DNA of 30,042 nt. Origin: Bodo saltans. Lineage: Eukaryota; Euglenozoa; Kinetoplastea; Eubodonida; Bodonidae. Both the position numbers and the translations under genes were made by a program. Positions 9,733 to 18,823 of this stretch are shown here, piece after piece. The stretch lies in the NCBI GenBank assembly GCA_001460835.1, contig CYKH01002072.1:1-30042 (forward strand), in the 5' to 3' direction. The first letter of the stretch is position 1, and every line of letters starts with the position of its first letter. Under the pieces are notes generated by a model. It ran no database searches, was not told where the DNA came from, and saw only the letters and a program-made list of their open reading frames with translations.

Positions 9733-10536
9733 ACCCCTGGTGTTTGCGTCGCGGTGCTACGTCGTGCTGCTGCAGGTGCTAGGCCTGATCAGCTGCGCCG
9801 CCGTGCTTTCTGCTACCCTGACGGACGATAACAATGCGGCTGCTTCTCTCTGCATGCTGGTGATTGCCGTTGTCTCAACAGTGAAATCTGTGGCGGACGT
9901 CTTTTTTATGTTCCTAGCGATTCCTGGTCGCATTCGTCGAGCCGCCGCTGTCGGTGCCCTTGCACAAAAAGACCTTGCCCAAGATCAACGTGGGTGCCGA
10001 TGATCCGACGATCTGGCCTGAAGAGACGCCGGCGCAATTGGAAAAGCGTGTTATGGCTTCCTTTCCACTACCAGTTGCTGCAGGAAAGGAAGGCGGTGAA
10101 GAGGTGGTGGTGGCGCCCGCAAGACAGACAGCTGAGGTAGATCCACTCCTTCTAGAGGAAGATGATCCTTTCGACGACTTGAGCGTGGACACCGATGTGA
10201 TTGGTGGGACTCAACATCATCGCACAAGTAACAACAATTGTGTTCGACTCCTTATTGCATCAACAGGCCATTGAGACGATGCTCGACTTTCCTAATGTTG
10301 CCAATGACCAAGCCCAACAGGAACAAGAAGAACATTAGCAGCAGCACGCCTTTTCTGGAGTTACCGTAGATGATCGTTGGACATTTGAGGGCACGGTGAA
10401 TGAGAGTGACCGATCACATATTACGACACATGCGTCATTGGTGTTGAAGGCAGGTGAGTTGAGAGCAGATGATGTGTTTGTGCAGCACGGTAGGAGGGAG
10501 GAGGAGTTGCTATTGATGTATCGTGATTTGATGTAG
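9733..10536 (+). pseudogene. Degenerate C-terminal part of a 7-TM surface receptor
   Basis: From CCCCTGG at 9733 the sequence continues the parent gene (21353 onward) with high DNA identity through TM helices 6-7 and the RRAAAVGA juxtamembrane motif. It then shifts frame near 9952 into a diverged acidic cytosolic tail (WPEETP..., EEDDPFDDLS), shifts again near 10230-10260, meets an in-frame TAG at about 10336, and ends in ...ELLLMYRDLM then TAG at 10534-10536. The end matches the parent tail (EALEVMYRDL, with DR-H-T-HA before it). Two frameshifts, one stop and the inverted upstream piece (9500-9664) mark it as a dead paralogue. The 68 bases between the pieces match nothing I can see. Confidence 0.8.
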
Positions 10537-11442
10537 AGACACCGCCTTACACTTCTGCGTGCAAAAAAAAAAAGCCTCAAAAAATGTACGATCGTGGTGG
10601 TTTCCGCCCGCGTACAACAGTTTCCCCAGAATAAGTAAAGAAAGTGAGATCAGAGTGCAAGTCTAATTGCGAGTCTAATTATGTATTCGTATTGAGTTGA
10701 ATAGGAGAATGATGAGCGTATGAGTCTGTTTTCATCCCCCCACACCGCTGAAACGTATTCAAAACGTTCCTTTGGTAAGACGAAAAGGATTTCTTGTGTC
10801 CGGCGCCGGCGTTTTAGTTTTGTGAAAGTGTATGTGACCAATAGTTAGTGCAACCAATATGTACAACAAACGACAAGCACAAAAAGATGAGAAGCACTTG
10901 TTTGACAGATAGCAATATTTCATGAGTTGTTATTTTACTGTGAGTCTTTGCTCGCCCCCCATCCTAATTAGTTTTCGTTCTCACCCCTCCCTCAAATACA
11001 ACATTATGTTTCCCCACCACCAAAGGATTTGGCTCTTGTCTCGATGCGTGCATCGTAAACCTTCGGGTGATGTTTTGCCTGTAGAGTTGATGGAGCTTAT
11101 TGAATTGGACGGTGCGCGCCGCAAACTTTCCCAAGTTCCACCCTTGATCAGACTGCATTGCGTATTGCAGTCTAGCGCCGCATTGCAGTCTTGAATTACA
11201 GACATGTTTCAGTTTTATTTTCCATGTTGTGTGAGCCCTGATGTATATCGTTGTTACTATTGCAACGCTCTCCAGTCGACCTTGTTTTTCATTCATTGAT
11301 TTCTACAAAAAAAATAGAAATTTAACTAAGGGTAACCACAAGAGGATACCACATTACCGTTGCTAGTGTGTGTGTGGGGGTAATTAGTACTAACACCTGT
11401 AATTGGCGAATATATTCCTTTCACACTCCTTGAAAGGAGAAA

Positions 11443-11464
11443 AGAGAGAGAGAGAGAGAGAGAG
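11443..11464. repeat. (AG)11 microsatellite
   Basis: An uninterrupted AG dinucleotide run of 22 bases lies about 160 nt before the start codon at 11626 and upstream of the predicted splice acceptor, so it would not be in the mature mRNA. Confidence 0.9.
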
Positions 11465-11524
11465 CTGTAGTTGCAATCAAACAACTCCAATTATTATCTG
11501 TTGTGTGGTGGTAGAAACACGTGC

Positions 11525-11553
11525 GTTCTCCTGTCTAACCAGCGCTCTTTTAG
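11525..11553 (+). promoter_or_regulatory. Candidate trans-splice acceptor for the SRCR receptor gene
   Basis: A pyrimidine-rich tract ends in CTCTTTTAG with the AG at 11552-11553. The 72 nt between it and the ATG are CAA/ACA-rich and unstructured, typical of a kinetoplastid 5' UTR. A second AG lies directly before the ATG (11624-11625, TTCTTCAG), which would leave almost no leader. Confidence 0.5.
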
Positions 11554-11625
11554 AAACCAGCAAACAACCAACAACAACAACATCAAGCAACCAAATAACA
11601 ACAAGGATCAAACGGTATTCTTCAG

Positions 11626-14600
11626 ATGGCCCCTCATCACGAACGCCGTCCTTGCAACACGTATTTATTATTCATGAGCACCCTCCTACTCTCGTTGCTT
11701 GTCGTAGCGGCCAGTGCGACAAGTTGGGAATTCCAACTAAACACGACTTTTAGTGGTACCCCCGGCGTCGGCCTCCTACTAACGCGCCCAAATAGCACCG
11801 CGCCGTGGGGCACCGTGTGTGGCAGCTCCCTGTCCACCGACACTGTCGCGATCCTGTGCACAACATTCGGCTTCCCCACTTACATTGGCTCTGTGCTGCA
11901 GCACTACCAAGGCGGCAGTTTAGGTATGCCGACTTACCTGAGCTGGATCCAGTGCAACAAAGGAAGTACACTCCAGCAATGCACAATCAACGAGGACATG
12001 TCGCTCACTACCTGCCAACAACACAAGAACGACATCGGCCTCGACTGTCGCGCACTTGTCGGCCGCGTCGTGGTGCCTGATGGGAGCGACCCGCAGAGCG
12101 GCCGTCTTGAGCTGATGGTGAGCTCTATCCCCGGCGTGTGGGGCACCGTCGCCGCAATCGGCTTCACGGACGCCGCTGCCCTCGCTGCGTGCCACTCCGC
12201 CGGCTTCACGAACATCAGCAGCGCGTACAGCGTTCCGAGCTTTACGAGCCCCAACGCGACGCTGCCCATCTACCTGTCTAACTTGCAGTGCCCCGGCGGG
12301 GTCGCTGACATGACGCTTGAGGACTGCTCGTACTGGTACTACCGCACGAAGGACAACTTTCCTGCGTACGCGCACATCGCTGGCGTGGACTGCAGCGGTG
12401 CCGCACGCCCTGCGGAGCCTGTCATCAGCTACAGCGCCACGGTGGACTCGAGCGTGTCGGCGTCGACGTTTGCCGACCGCGTGGCCAACACGGCGCAGTG
12501 CGGCAGCGACCGCGTGATCGTAATGGGCTCGCACAGCAACGGCACCGCCGGGTTCAGCGTGTTCGAGTTCCGCTTCACGGACAACACGACGAACACGGTC
12601 CAGACGCGGTGGTACCTCGACGACGTGCTGCAGTCGAAGGACTCCAATGCCATCAAGTACAACCTTGTCGCGTACAAGCTGGTCAGCAACCTGACGGCTG
12701 CTGTGCTGCCGACGATGGAGTTCCGCCTCGTGGGCGGGGCGGTGAACTCGACGGGGCGTGTTGAGGTGCGCCCCGACGCGGCGTCGCCGTGGGGCACGAT
12801 CTGCACGGACGGCTTCGGCTTCTCGCAGCTTGCGGCCGTGGCTGTGTGCCACTCTCTCGGGTTTACTGCGAGGTCAGCGACATTTGCCAAGGAGTCAACT
12901 GACACCTTCGGCAACGGCAACGGCTTCCCGTACCTCAGGAACGTGCAGTGCGCGGGCGACAACTACTACCTGCAGAACTGCAGCATGCGCTACGTCCCGC
13001 CGTTGTCCAAGTTCTGGAACGGATGCACCAACAACTATGATCAGACGCGGGATGCAGTCGTTGCTGTCGACTGCAGCCCACCGATGTGGGAGTTCGATCT
13101 CAACAGCACAGCGACTGGCACGCCTGGTGTCGGCCTGGTGCTGGCGCGCCCGAACAGCACCGCGCCGTGGGGCACTGTTTGCGGCCACAATTTTAGAGGT
13201 GATGAGTACACCATTAGCCTGCTCTGCGTGGCCTTGGGCTTCGCCACCACCACCGGTGCTGTTGTTACCGGCTACCAGAGCGGCCGTGGCAGGTTGATGT
13301 ACCTGAGCTCGATTTATTGTCATTTTAGCGTCCCGTACATCGAGATGTGCGCATTCTACCGTGCCTCGTCGTCGGAATCATGTGAGAACGACGCCTTCGG
13401 CCTCGATTGCACTGGTAAATTTCAGTCTGACACCACGATGGCGCCGAATGGAGTTACAACAGTGATGCCTACGAGTGCACCTAGCGCAGCAGTGACGGTC
13501 GCGCCAAGCATGACAACAGTTGCACCCATCAGTAGTGGAACATCAACGGTCTCCCCTAATGCGGCAAGCCCTTCTGCTAGACTGTGGGAATTCCAACTAA
13601 ACACGACAGTAAGTGGTACCCCCGGCGTCGGCCTCCTGCTAACGCGCCCAAATAGCACCGCGCTGTGGGGCACCGTGTGTGGCAGCTCCCTGTCCACCGA
13701 CACTGTCGCGATCCTGTGCACAACATTCGGCTTCCCCACTTACATTGGCTCTGTGCTGCAGCACTACCAAGGCGCCAGTGTAGGGACGCCCACGTATCTT
13801 AGCTGGATTAATTGCAACAAAGGAAGTACACTCCAGCAATGTGGATTTAACGAGGATGCGTCGCTATCCACCTGCCAAGAGCATGTGAGCGACATCGGCC
13901 TTGACTGCCGCGCACTCGTCGGCCGCGTTGTGGCGCCGGATGCGAGTAACCCGCAGCGCGGCCGCCTCGAGCTAATGGTGAGTTCGAACCCCGGCGTGTG
14001 GGGCACGATCGCCTCGTACGGCTTCGCGGACAGCGCCGCCCTCGCTGCGTGCCACTCCGCTGGCTTCGCGAACATCAGCACCGCGTACAGCATTCCGAGC
14101 TTTGCAAGCGCGAACATGACGCTCCCCATCTACCTGTCTAACGTGCAGTGCCCCAGCGGGGTCGCTGACATGACGCTCGAGGACTGCTCGTACTCGTACT
14201 ACCCGGCGTACACGTTCTCTGGCAGCTCGCACGTCGTTGGCGTCGACTGCAGCGGCTCACCACGCCCAGAAGAGCCGATGATCGGCTACAGCGCCACGGT
14301 GGACTCGAGCGTCTCGGTGTCGACGTTTGCCTACCGCGTGGCCAACAGCTACCCTGTGCAGAGCAGCAGCGACCGCGTGATGGTCATGAACTCGTACAGC
14401 AACGGCACCGCCGGGTTCAGCGTGTTCGAGTTCCGCTTCACCGACAACACGACGAACACGGTCCAGACGCGCTGGAACCTCGACAACGCGGTGCTGTCGA
14501 CTTTCCCAGAATATATTAAGTCCTACTTTACCGTGTACAACCTGGTCAACAACCTGACGGCTGCTGTGCTGCCGACGATGGAGTTCCGCCTCGTGGGCGG

Positions 14601-16668
14601 GGCGGTGAACTCGACGGGGCGCGTTGAGGTGCGCCCGGATGCTGAGTCGCCGTGGGGCACGATCTGCACGGACGGCTTCGGCTTCTCGCAGCTTGCGGCC
14701 GTGGCTGTGTGCCACTCCCTCGGCTTTACCGGCAGGGCCGCGATGGTTGCCAAGGTCGTCACAAACACCTTCGGCACCGGCGATGGCTTTCCGTACCTCA
14801 GGAACGTGCAGTGCGTGACCGGCAACTACTACCTGCAGAACTGCAGCTTGCGCTACGTCCCGTCGTCTTCGATGTACTGGAACGGGTGCCCGAATGCGGA
14901 TGCTGCGGTGGACTGCAGCCCGCCTGTGTGGGACTTTGCGCTGAACAGCACCTTGACCGGCACGCCCGGCGTCGGCTTGTTGATGGTGCGCCCAAACAGC
15001 AGCGCGCCGTGGGGCACAGCTTGCCTCACATCCATGTCACCACAGGTGATCAGTCTGTTCTGCGCCAGCGTGGGCTTCCCCACAAGCACCAGCCTTGTGC
15101 TGCAGAATTATGAGGGTGGTCGTGGCATGCCTTTGTACGTGACGTCGATTAACAATTGCAACTCGCTCATTCCGACTATCGACAGCTGCTCGTTCAGACT
15201 CGAATGGTACGACTCCTGTGGGAGCCAACGCTTTGGAGTTGATTGTACAGGGAAATTTCAGTGGCAGGCAAACACACCAACGCCAATCCCCACTCAGTCA
15301 CCAGCACCACAATCCACAAACAACCCAGTGCTTACAGAGTCGGACTGCACCGCATCAAGAGTGAACGATGAAGTAGACGCGATGTACAGCAACATCACCG
15401 GCGCCAACACAATACCAATGAACAGTACAATACTCACTCAATCACGGGTGCTTGCGGACCGGAACATCTCCTACCACCAGCCCCGCTGCATGCAGTACTT
15501 GTGCCTCAACGCCTCATCGATGATGTTCCGCGCGGGGAACGCGTTCTACGGGTGCCAGGGGCAGTACCCCGCGCTATCGGAGCTGACGTTCATGCTGAAC
15601 CACGCGACGAACAGCACGAACAGCGCGCTGTCTGTGAGTGCGATCCCTGCGTACGGCTACTACGGGCAGATCCAGTGCCCGAACGCCTCGGTCGTGTGCG
15701 CGAACGGGTCGACGTTTGCGGGACTCGGTGTGACCGGGTTCCCGAAGCTGCTCGCCGTCAGCCCCTCGCGTGCGTCGGTTGCGGGCAACGTGACGCTGAA
15801 CGTGACGTACGACGTTGGTTCCACGGTGGTGGACAACGTGACGTGCAAGGGTGTGCTGATTGGCGGGCAGCAGACGGACGTATCGACGTGGGTGCCTGGC
15901 GACTTCCGACGCAGAAGCGCGGGTGTGTTTGGGTTGTCTTTTGTCGTCAACACCCTCCCGCTCAGCAGCACAGCGCACGGTGGCGCGAACAGCGACGGCT
16001 CCGGCGTGGTGGACGTGAGCCTGCTATGCATGGTGCCTGGCGTGGTGGAGTGCGGCACGCAGTACGGCGGCTACTGCGCGGTGAACACGTTGCGGCAGGC
16101 ATTTATGCTGGAACCGCTTCCAGTAGCCTCACCACCGCCAGTTGTAGCCGTCACGGCTTCGATTGTCTCCACACTGTCGAGCACAGCCCCCCATCCGTAC
16201 GATGTCACCGTCGACGGTGATGGTGCTGTGCTGTACGTGTCGTACATCTTCAGTGCGGTGTATCGGTTGGCTGCCAATGGGACCGCGATGCTGGTTGCCG
16301 GGATAGGCTACGACTCCGGTGGCTATGCGGAAGGTGTTGGATCGGCGGCCAAGTTTAACCGTCCTTGGGGCATCACATACGATGCTGTAAGCAACATTGC
16401 GTACATTAGTGACCGACTAAACTGTCGTATACGTCAGCTGGACCTCGCCACCAAGAACGTCACCACGTTGGCTGGGATGGGTATTATCGGATTCCAGGAT
16501 GGAGTTGGCACAAACGCCCAATTCTGCGACGCATACGGCATTGTGCACCACGCCAGCGGGGTTCTGTACGTGACGGACAACCAGTTCGTCTACGGCTCGA
16601 ACCACGCGTCCCTCCGCCGGATCAACGTGACGTCTGCTTTTTTTTTTCGAATCAGGTCCGTTACGTGA
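11626..16668 (+). CDS. Giant SRCR-repeat surface receptor, N-terminal part (frame ends at a T10 run)
   Basis: This frame has 1680 codons. Residues 1-32 are a signal peptide; M17 (11674) is an alternative start giving a more standard one. Scavenger-receptor Cys-rich (SRCR)-like domains lie at about 34-140, 141-260, 367-482 and 486-597, each with W-G-T-(V/I)-C, an internal Cys followed by GF, and a final (L/V)DC. A Thr/Pro linker follows, and the four-domain block is repeated at about 654-1210. Residues about 1240-1379 resemble the C-terminal domain of leishmanolysin (Cys pairs, then GYYGQIQCPNASVVC) without any protease domain; 1380-1502 look like an IPT/Ig fold; 1509-1670 are NHL repeats. The last residues after INVTSA are out of frame: the NHL pattern resumes (RDGPGLNATFFNPWG) in another frame at 16649, so one base of the T10 run at 16638-16647 is probably extra. 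Many NxS/T sequons support an extracellular location. Ligand recognition at the cell surface is inferred. Confidence 0.85.
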   Translation: MAPHHERRPCNTYLLFMSTLLLSLLVVAASATSWEFQLNTTFSGTPGVGLLLTRPNSTAPWGTVCGSSLSTDTVAILCTTFGFPTYIGSVLQHYQGGSLGMPTYLSWIQCNKGSTLQQCTINEDMSLTTCQQHKNDIGLDCRALVGRVVVPDGSDPQSGRLELMVSSIPGVWGTVAAIGFTDAAALAACHSAGFTNISSAYSVPSFTSPNATLPIYLSNLQCPGGVADMTLEDCSYWYYRTKDNFPAYAHIAGVDCSGAARPAEPVISYSATVDSSVSASTFADRVANTAQCGSDRVIVMGSHSNGTAGFSVFEFRFTDNTTNTVQTRWYLDDVLQSKDSNAIKYNLVAYKLVSNLTAAVLPTMEFRLVGGAVNSTGRVEVRPDAASPWGTICTDGFGFSQLAAVAVCHSLGFTARSATFAKESTDTFGNGNGFPYLRNVQCAGDNYYLQNCSMRYVPPLSKFWNGCTNNYDQTRDAVVAVDCSPPMWEFDLNSTATGTPGVGLVLARPNSTAPWGTVCGHNFRGDEYTISLLCVALGFATTTGAVVTGYQSGRGRLMYLSSIYCHFSVPYIEMCAFYRASSSESCENDAFGLDCTGKFQSDTTMAPNGVTTVMPTSAPSAAVTVAPSMTTVAPISSGTSTVSPNAASPSARLWEFQLNTTVSGTPGVGLLLTRPNSTALWGTVCGSSLSTDTVAILCTTFGFPTYIGSVLQHYQGASVGTPTYLSWINCNKGSTLQQCGFNEDASLSTCQEHVSDIGLDCRALVGRVVAPDASNPQRGRLELMVSSNPGVWGTIASYGFADSAALAACHSAGFANISTAYSIPSFASANMTLPIYLSNVQCPSGVADMTLEDCSYSYYPAYTFSGSSHVVGVDCSGSPRPEEPMIGYSATVDSSVSVSTFAYRVANSYPVQSSSDRVMVMNSYSNGTAGFSVFEFRFTDNTTNTVQTRWNLDNAVLSTFPEYIKSYFTVYNLVNNLTAAVLPTMEFRLVGGAVNSTGRVEVRPDAESPWGTICTDGFGFSQLAAVAVCHSLGFTGRAAMVAKVVTNTFGTGDGFPYLRNVQCVTGNYYLQNCSLRYVPSSSMYWNGCPNADAAVDCSPPVWDFALNSTLTGTPGVGLLMVRPNSSAPWGTACLTSMSPQVISLFCASVGFPTSTSLVLQNYEGGRGMPLYVTSINNCNSLIPTIDSCSFRLEWYDSCGSQRFGVDCTGKFQWQANTPTPIPTQSPAPQSTNNPVLTESDCTASRVNDEVDAMYSNITGANTIPMNSTILTQSRVLADRNISYHQPRCMQYLCLNASSMMFRAGNAFYGCQGQYPALSELTFMLNHATNSTNSALSVSAIPAYGYYGQIQCPNASVVCANGSTFAGLGVTGFPKLLAVSPSRASVAGNVTLNVTYDVGSTVVDNVTCKGVLIGGQQTDVSTWVPGDFRRRSAGVFGLSFVVNTLPLSSTAHGGANSDGSGVVDVSLLCMVPGVVECGTQYGGYCAVNTLRQAFMLEPLPVASPPPVVAVTASIVSTLSSTAPHPYDVTVDGDGAVLYVSYIFSAVYRLAANGTAMLVAGIGYDSGGYAEGVGSAAKFNRPWGITYDAVSNIAYISDRLNCRIRQLDLATKNVTTLAGMGIIGFQDGVGTNAQFCDAYGIVHHASGVLYVTDNQFVYGSNHASLRRINVTSAFFFRIRSVT
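11725..13416 (+). repeat. Four-SRCR block, copy A
   Basis: About 1.7 kb of coding sequence that recurs at 13585-15255. Both copies start with TGGGAATTCCAACTAAACACGAC, 1860 bases apart. The first 190 bases are almost identical and later parts are more diverged, a mosaic that suggests gene conversion after the tandem duplication. Each copy has SRCR, SRCR, a spacer domain of about 100 residues, SRCR, SRCR. Confidence 0.85.
13585..15255 (+). repeat. Four-SRCR block, copy B
   Basis: This is the second copy of the block at 11725-13416, joined to it by a Thr/Pro/Ala-rich linker (13417-13584). Copy B is slightly shorter, with small in-frame differences such as fewer residues before its last Cys in SRCR 3 and another spacer loop. 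All are in frame, so the duplicate was kept coding. Confidence 0.85.
15541..15714 (+). repeat. Gene-conversion patch in the GP63-tail-like module, copy 1
   Basis: These 174 bases match 19475-19648 with only two differences seen (CTG/CCG and TCT/TCG codons), while the flanking sequence of the same domain is clearly diverged. A second patch, 15951-16090, matches 19882-20021 (140 bases, two differences seen). Confidence 0.8.
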
Positions 16669-18562
16669 TGGGCCTGGGCTGAATGCCACGTTTTTCAACC
16701 CGTGGGGCGCGAAGTGGCACTGCGTGGTTCGTGTTCAGTCGACTGTGTGTGGCGTGCTGGTAGCGGACAACAGCCACGATGCGGTGCGGTTCGTTGCAAT
16801 CGAGGGATTGCCGACGGCAACCGCAGCACTTTCTCCAACGCACACGGCATCGAGCACTGCATCGAGCACCTCATCAATATCAGCCTCATTCAGCGACTCC
16901 AACGAACTGTGGGGTGGGACAAGAGTAGCAGAATATTGGTCATTCGCTCAAAACTCACCAACGATCGCACAGTGTAGAGCTGCCTGTGCGCAACGAAAAG
17001 GTGGATTTCCAGCTACCATAGCATCTGCCGCCGAGAACACGCTCGTGCAAAATACAATTCCCGTTGGGTGGGGTCAAGCACTTATTGGCGGAAACCGATT
17101 AACAGGCGATGGCAACAACTTCAGGTGGACGGAAGGGCCGCTCGGCCGCGAAAACGGTGGGCTAGGCCGGCTATTTTGGAATGGAAAAACCACATCTGGG
17201 ACTTGTGCATCGGGAGCATTTTGCAATTGGCTACCACCTACAGAGCCGAACAACGCCGATAATAACGAACCGATGGTGAATATGTTCCAAACTGATGGAA
17301 AATGGTACGATAACGCGCCAGGCGCGAGCGCGCCTAAAGGATGCGCGTGTAAACGTTTCGTGATCACAGAAACGGTGTCTCAGTCAATGTCACCCACGTG
17401 GTATTATTGGTACCGCGCTGCATCGACGCCCACCCTTACACAATGCCGCGGATACTGTGCACAGCAGCCAGGGGGCTTCTTGGCTGTTATTATGAGTGCA
17501 AGTGAGAATGCTCGTGCNNNNNNNNNNNNNNNNNNNNNNNNNNNNNNNNNNNNNNNNNNNNNNNNNNNNNNNNNNNNNNNNNNNNNNNNNNNNNNNNNNN
17601 NNNNNNNNNNNNNNNNNNNNNNNNNNNNNNNNNNNNNNNNNNNNNNNNNNNNNNNNNNNNNNNNNNNNNNNNNNNNNNNNNNNNNNNNNNNNNNNNNNNN
17701 NNNNNNNNNNNNNNNNNNNNNNNNNNNNNNNNNNNNNNNNNNNNNNNNNNNNNNNNNNNNNNNNNNNNNNNNNNNNNNNNNNNNNNNNNNNNNNNNNNNN
17801 NNNNNNNNNNNNNNNNNCGGCACGCGAACGGCTGACAGCGCCTCGCCCACGAAGACAATGTCAGAATCTACGTCTGCCTCAGGTACTGTGGATAGCGCCT
17901 TGCCAACCAAGTCTGCGTCGGGATCAGTATCTCTATCGGGATCATTGTCGCCATCAATCAACAGCACAGAAACTGCTGGCAGCGCCTCGCCCACGAAAAC
18001 AGTGTCAGAATCTCCGGCTGCCTCAGGCACTGTGGATAGCGCCTCTCCGACCGAGTCGGCGTCGGGATCATTGTCGTCATCGCTCAACGGCACGCGAACG
18101 GCTGACAGCGCCTCGCCCACGAAGACAGTGTCAGAATCTCCGGTTGCCTCAGGTACTGTGGATAGCGCCTTGCCAACCAAGTCTGCGTCGGGATCAGTAT
18201 CTCTATCGGGATCATTGTCGCCATCAATCAACAGCACAGAAACTGCTGGCAGCGCCTCGCCCACGAAAACAGTGTCAGAATCTCCGGCTGCCTCAGGCAC
18301 TGTGGATAGCGCCTCTCCGACCGAGTCGGCGTCGGGATCATTGTCGTCATCGCTCAACGGCACGGAAACTGCTGACAGCGCCTCGCCCACGAAGACAATG
18401 TCAGAATCTCCGGCTGGCTCAGGTACTGTGGATAGCGCCTCTCCGACCGAGTCGGCGTCGGTATCATTGTCAGAATCTTCGTCTGCCTCAGGTACTGTGG
18501 ATAGCGCCTCGCCAACCAAGTCTGCGTCGGGATCAGGATTCGAGACATCACACAAAAACTGA
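16649..18562 (+). CDS. Continuation of the giant receptor: NHL end, two C-type-lectin-like domains, Ser/Thr repeats (contains assembly gap)
   Basis: This frame has no ATG until 17273, in the middle of a domain, so it is not an independent gene. It continues the NHL propeller of the preceding frame (GPLRDGPGLNATFFNPWGA, then VLVADNSHDAVRFV). A short Ser/Thr linker leads to a C-type-lectin-like domain (about 16907-17370) with Cys residues, a GGN-FRWTEG stretch, an EPN motif (17243-17251, the mannose-type signature in animal lectins) and a WYDN motif (17303 on) in the WND position. A second lectin-like domain begins at about 17393 and is cut by a 300-N gap (17518-17817). After the gap come 90-residue Ser/Thr/Asp repeats. 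The frame ends in FETSHKN-stop, but the neighbouring frame continues the stalk (RHHTKTEISATES), so a one-base shift at about 18539 is likely. The same frame is open on both sides of the gap, but the gap length is arbitrary. Confidence 0.7.
   Translation, partial: ESGPLRDGPGLNATFFNPWGAKWHCVVRVQSTVCGVLVADNSHDAVRFVAIEGLPTATAALSPTHTASSTASSTSSISASFSDSNELWGGTRVAEYWSFAQNSPTIAQCRAACAQRKGGFPATIASAAENTLVQNTIPVGWGQALIGGNRLTGDGNNFRWTEGPLGRENGGLGRLFWNGKTTSGTCASGAFCNWLPPTEPNNADNNEPMVNMFQTDGKWYDNAPGASAPKGCACKRFVITETVSQSMSPTWYYWYRAASTPTLTQCRGYCAQQPGGFLAVIMSASENARXXXXXXXXXXXXXXXXXXXXXXXXXXXXXXXXXXXXXXXXXXXXXXXXXXXXXXXXXXXXXXXXXXXXXXXXXXXXXXXXXXXXXXXXXXXXXXXXXXXXXGTRTADSASPTKTMSESTSASGTVDSALPTKSASGSVSLSGSLSPSINSTETAGSASPTKTVSESPAASGTVDSASPTESASGSLSSSLNGTRTADSASPTKTVSESPVASGTVDSALPTKSASGSVSLSGSLSPSINSTETAGSASPTKTVSESPAASGTVDSASPTESASGSLSSSLNGTETADSASPTKTMSESPAGSGTVDSASPTESASVSLSESSSASGTVDSASPTKSASGSGFETSHKN
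17518..17817. other. Assembly gap of 300 N
   Basis: A run of N lies inside the second lectin-like domain, immediately before the tandem 270-bp repeats. The repeats are the likely reason the assembly failed, so the true length and the number of repeats are unknown. Confidence 0.99.
17818..18540 (+). repeat. 270-bp (90-aa) tandem repeats, about 2.7 copies
   Basis: Copies start at 17818, 18088 and 18358, exactly 270 bases apart and nearly identical. Each contains two sub-units built on DSASPTKT-SES and SGTVDSA-PT-SASGS. The encoded protein is Ser/Thr-rich with regularly spaced Asp/Glu and Lys, suited to an extended glycosylated stalk. The array is probably longer than shown because the N gap adjoins it. 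Confidence 0.9.
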
Positions 18563-18823
18563 AATTTCGGCAACAGAGTCGTTGTCAGAATCTGCGTCCT
18601 TGCGTCACAGCACCACAAAGACCCAGTTGCTTGCGAACTCTGCTTCGACAATCGAGCCAACTCACAGTGCTACGACTGCGTCCTTCACTGAGACAACTGT
18701 GTCGATGACGGCTCCAACGGATCTCGTGACGCGTCGTTCGTTATCAGTGACAGTTTCCTTTGGTATGTCACGCTTTCTTAAGGGCTGCGCTGCTGCGTCG
18801 CGAATGAGCGGTGACGTCGACTT
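18540..18823 (+). repeat. 284-bp direct repeat, copy 1
   Basis: Matches 19031-19314 with two substitutions seen (ACAATCGAG versus ACAGTAGAG). In this copy the coding frame of the stalk (HHTKTEISATES) is offset from the repeats before it and from the sequence after it. It ends just inside the GDVD that starts the GP63-tail-like domain and then jumps back to Ser/Thr stalk sequence. Confidence 0.9.

Larger units (their letters stand above)
10537..11625. other. Intergenic region before the SRCR receptor gene
   Basis: This stretch of about 1.1 kb holds no gene I can support. It contains an A-run at about 10563-10573, generally AT-rich sequence, a GA microsatellite at 11443-11464, and the splice-acceptor region of the next gene. 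The open frames are short, and their translations show no family resemblance. Confidence 0.5.

Noticed and set aside
11920-12852. 310-codon minus-strand open frame opposite the SRCR domains
   Set aside because: Arg/His/Val-rich shadow of a GC-rich coding region; the same shadow recurs opposite the duplicate block, so it follows the + frame.
16640-16656. cis-spliced intron with 3' end at the T-run followed by CGAATCAG
   Set aside because: The site looks like a 3' splice site, but no 5' donor and branch fit that restores the NHL frame was found, and dropping one T restores it directly. Kinetoplastid cis introns are very rare.
16724-17272. Independent gene starting near 16724
   Set aside because: No ATG occurs in this frame before 17273, in mid-lectin domain, and no signal peptide; the NHL motif continues from upstream.
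17818-18540. CRISPR array or satellite DNA
   Set aside because: The 270-bp units are in-frame coding repeats of a Ser/Thr stalk without spacers.
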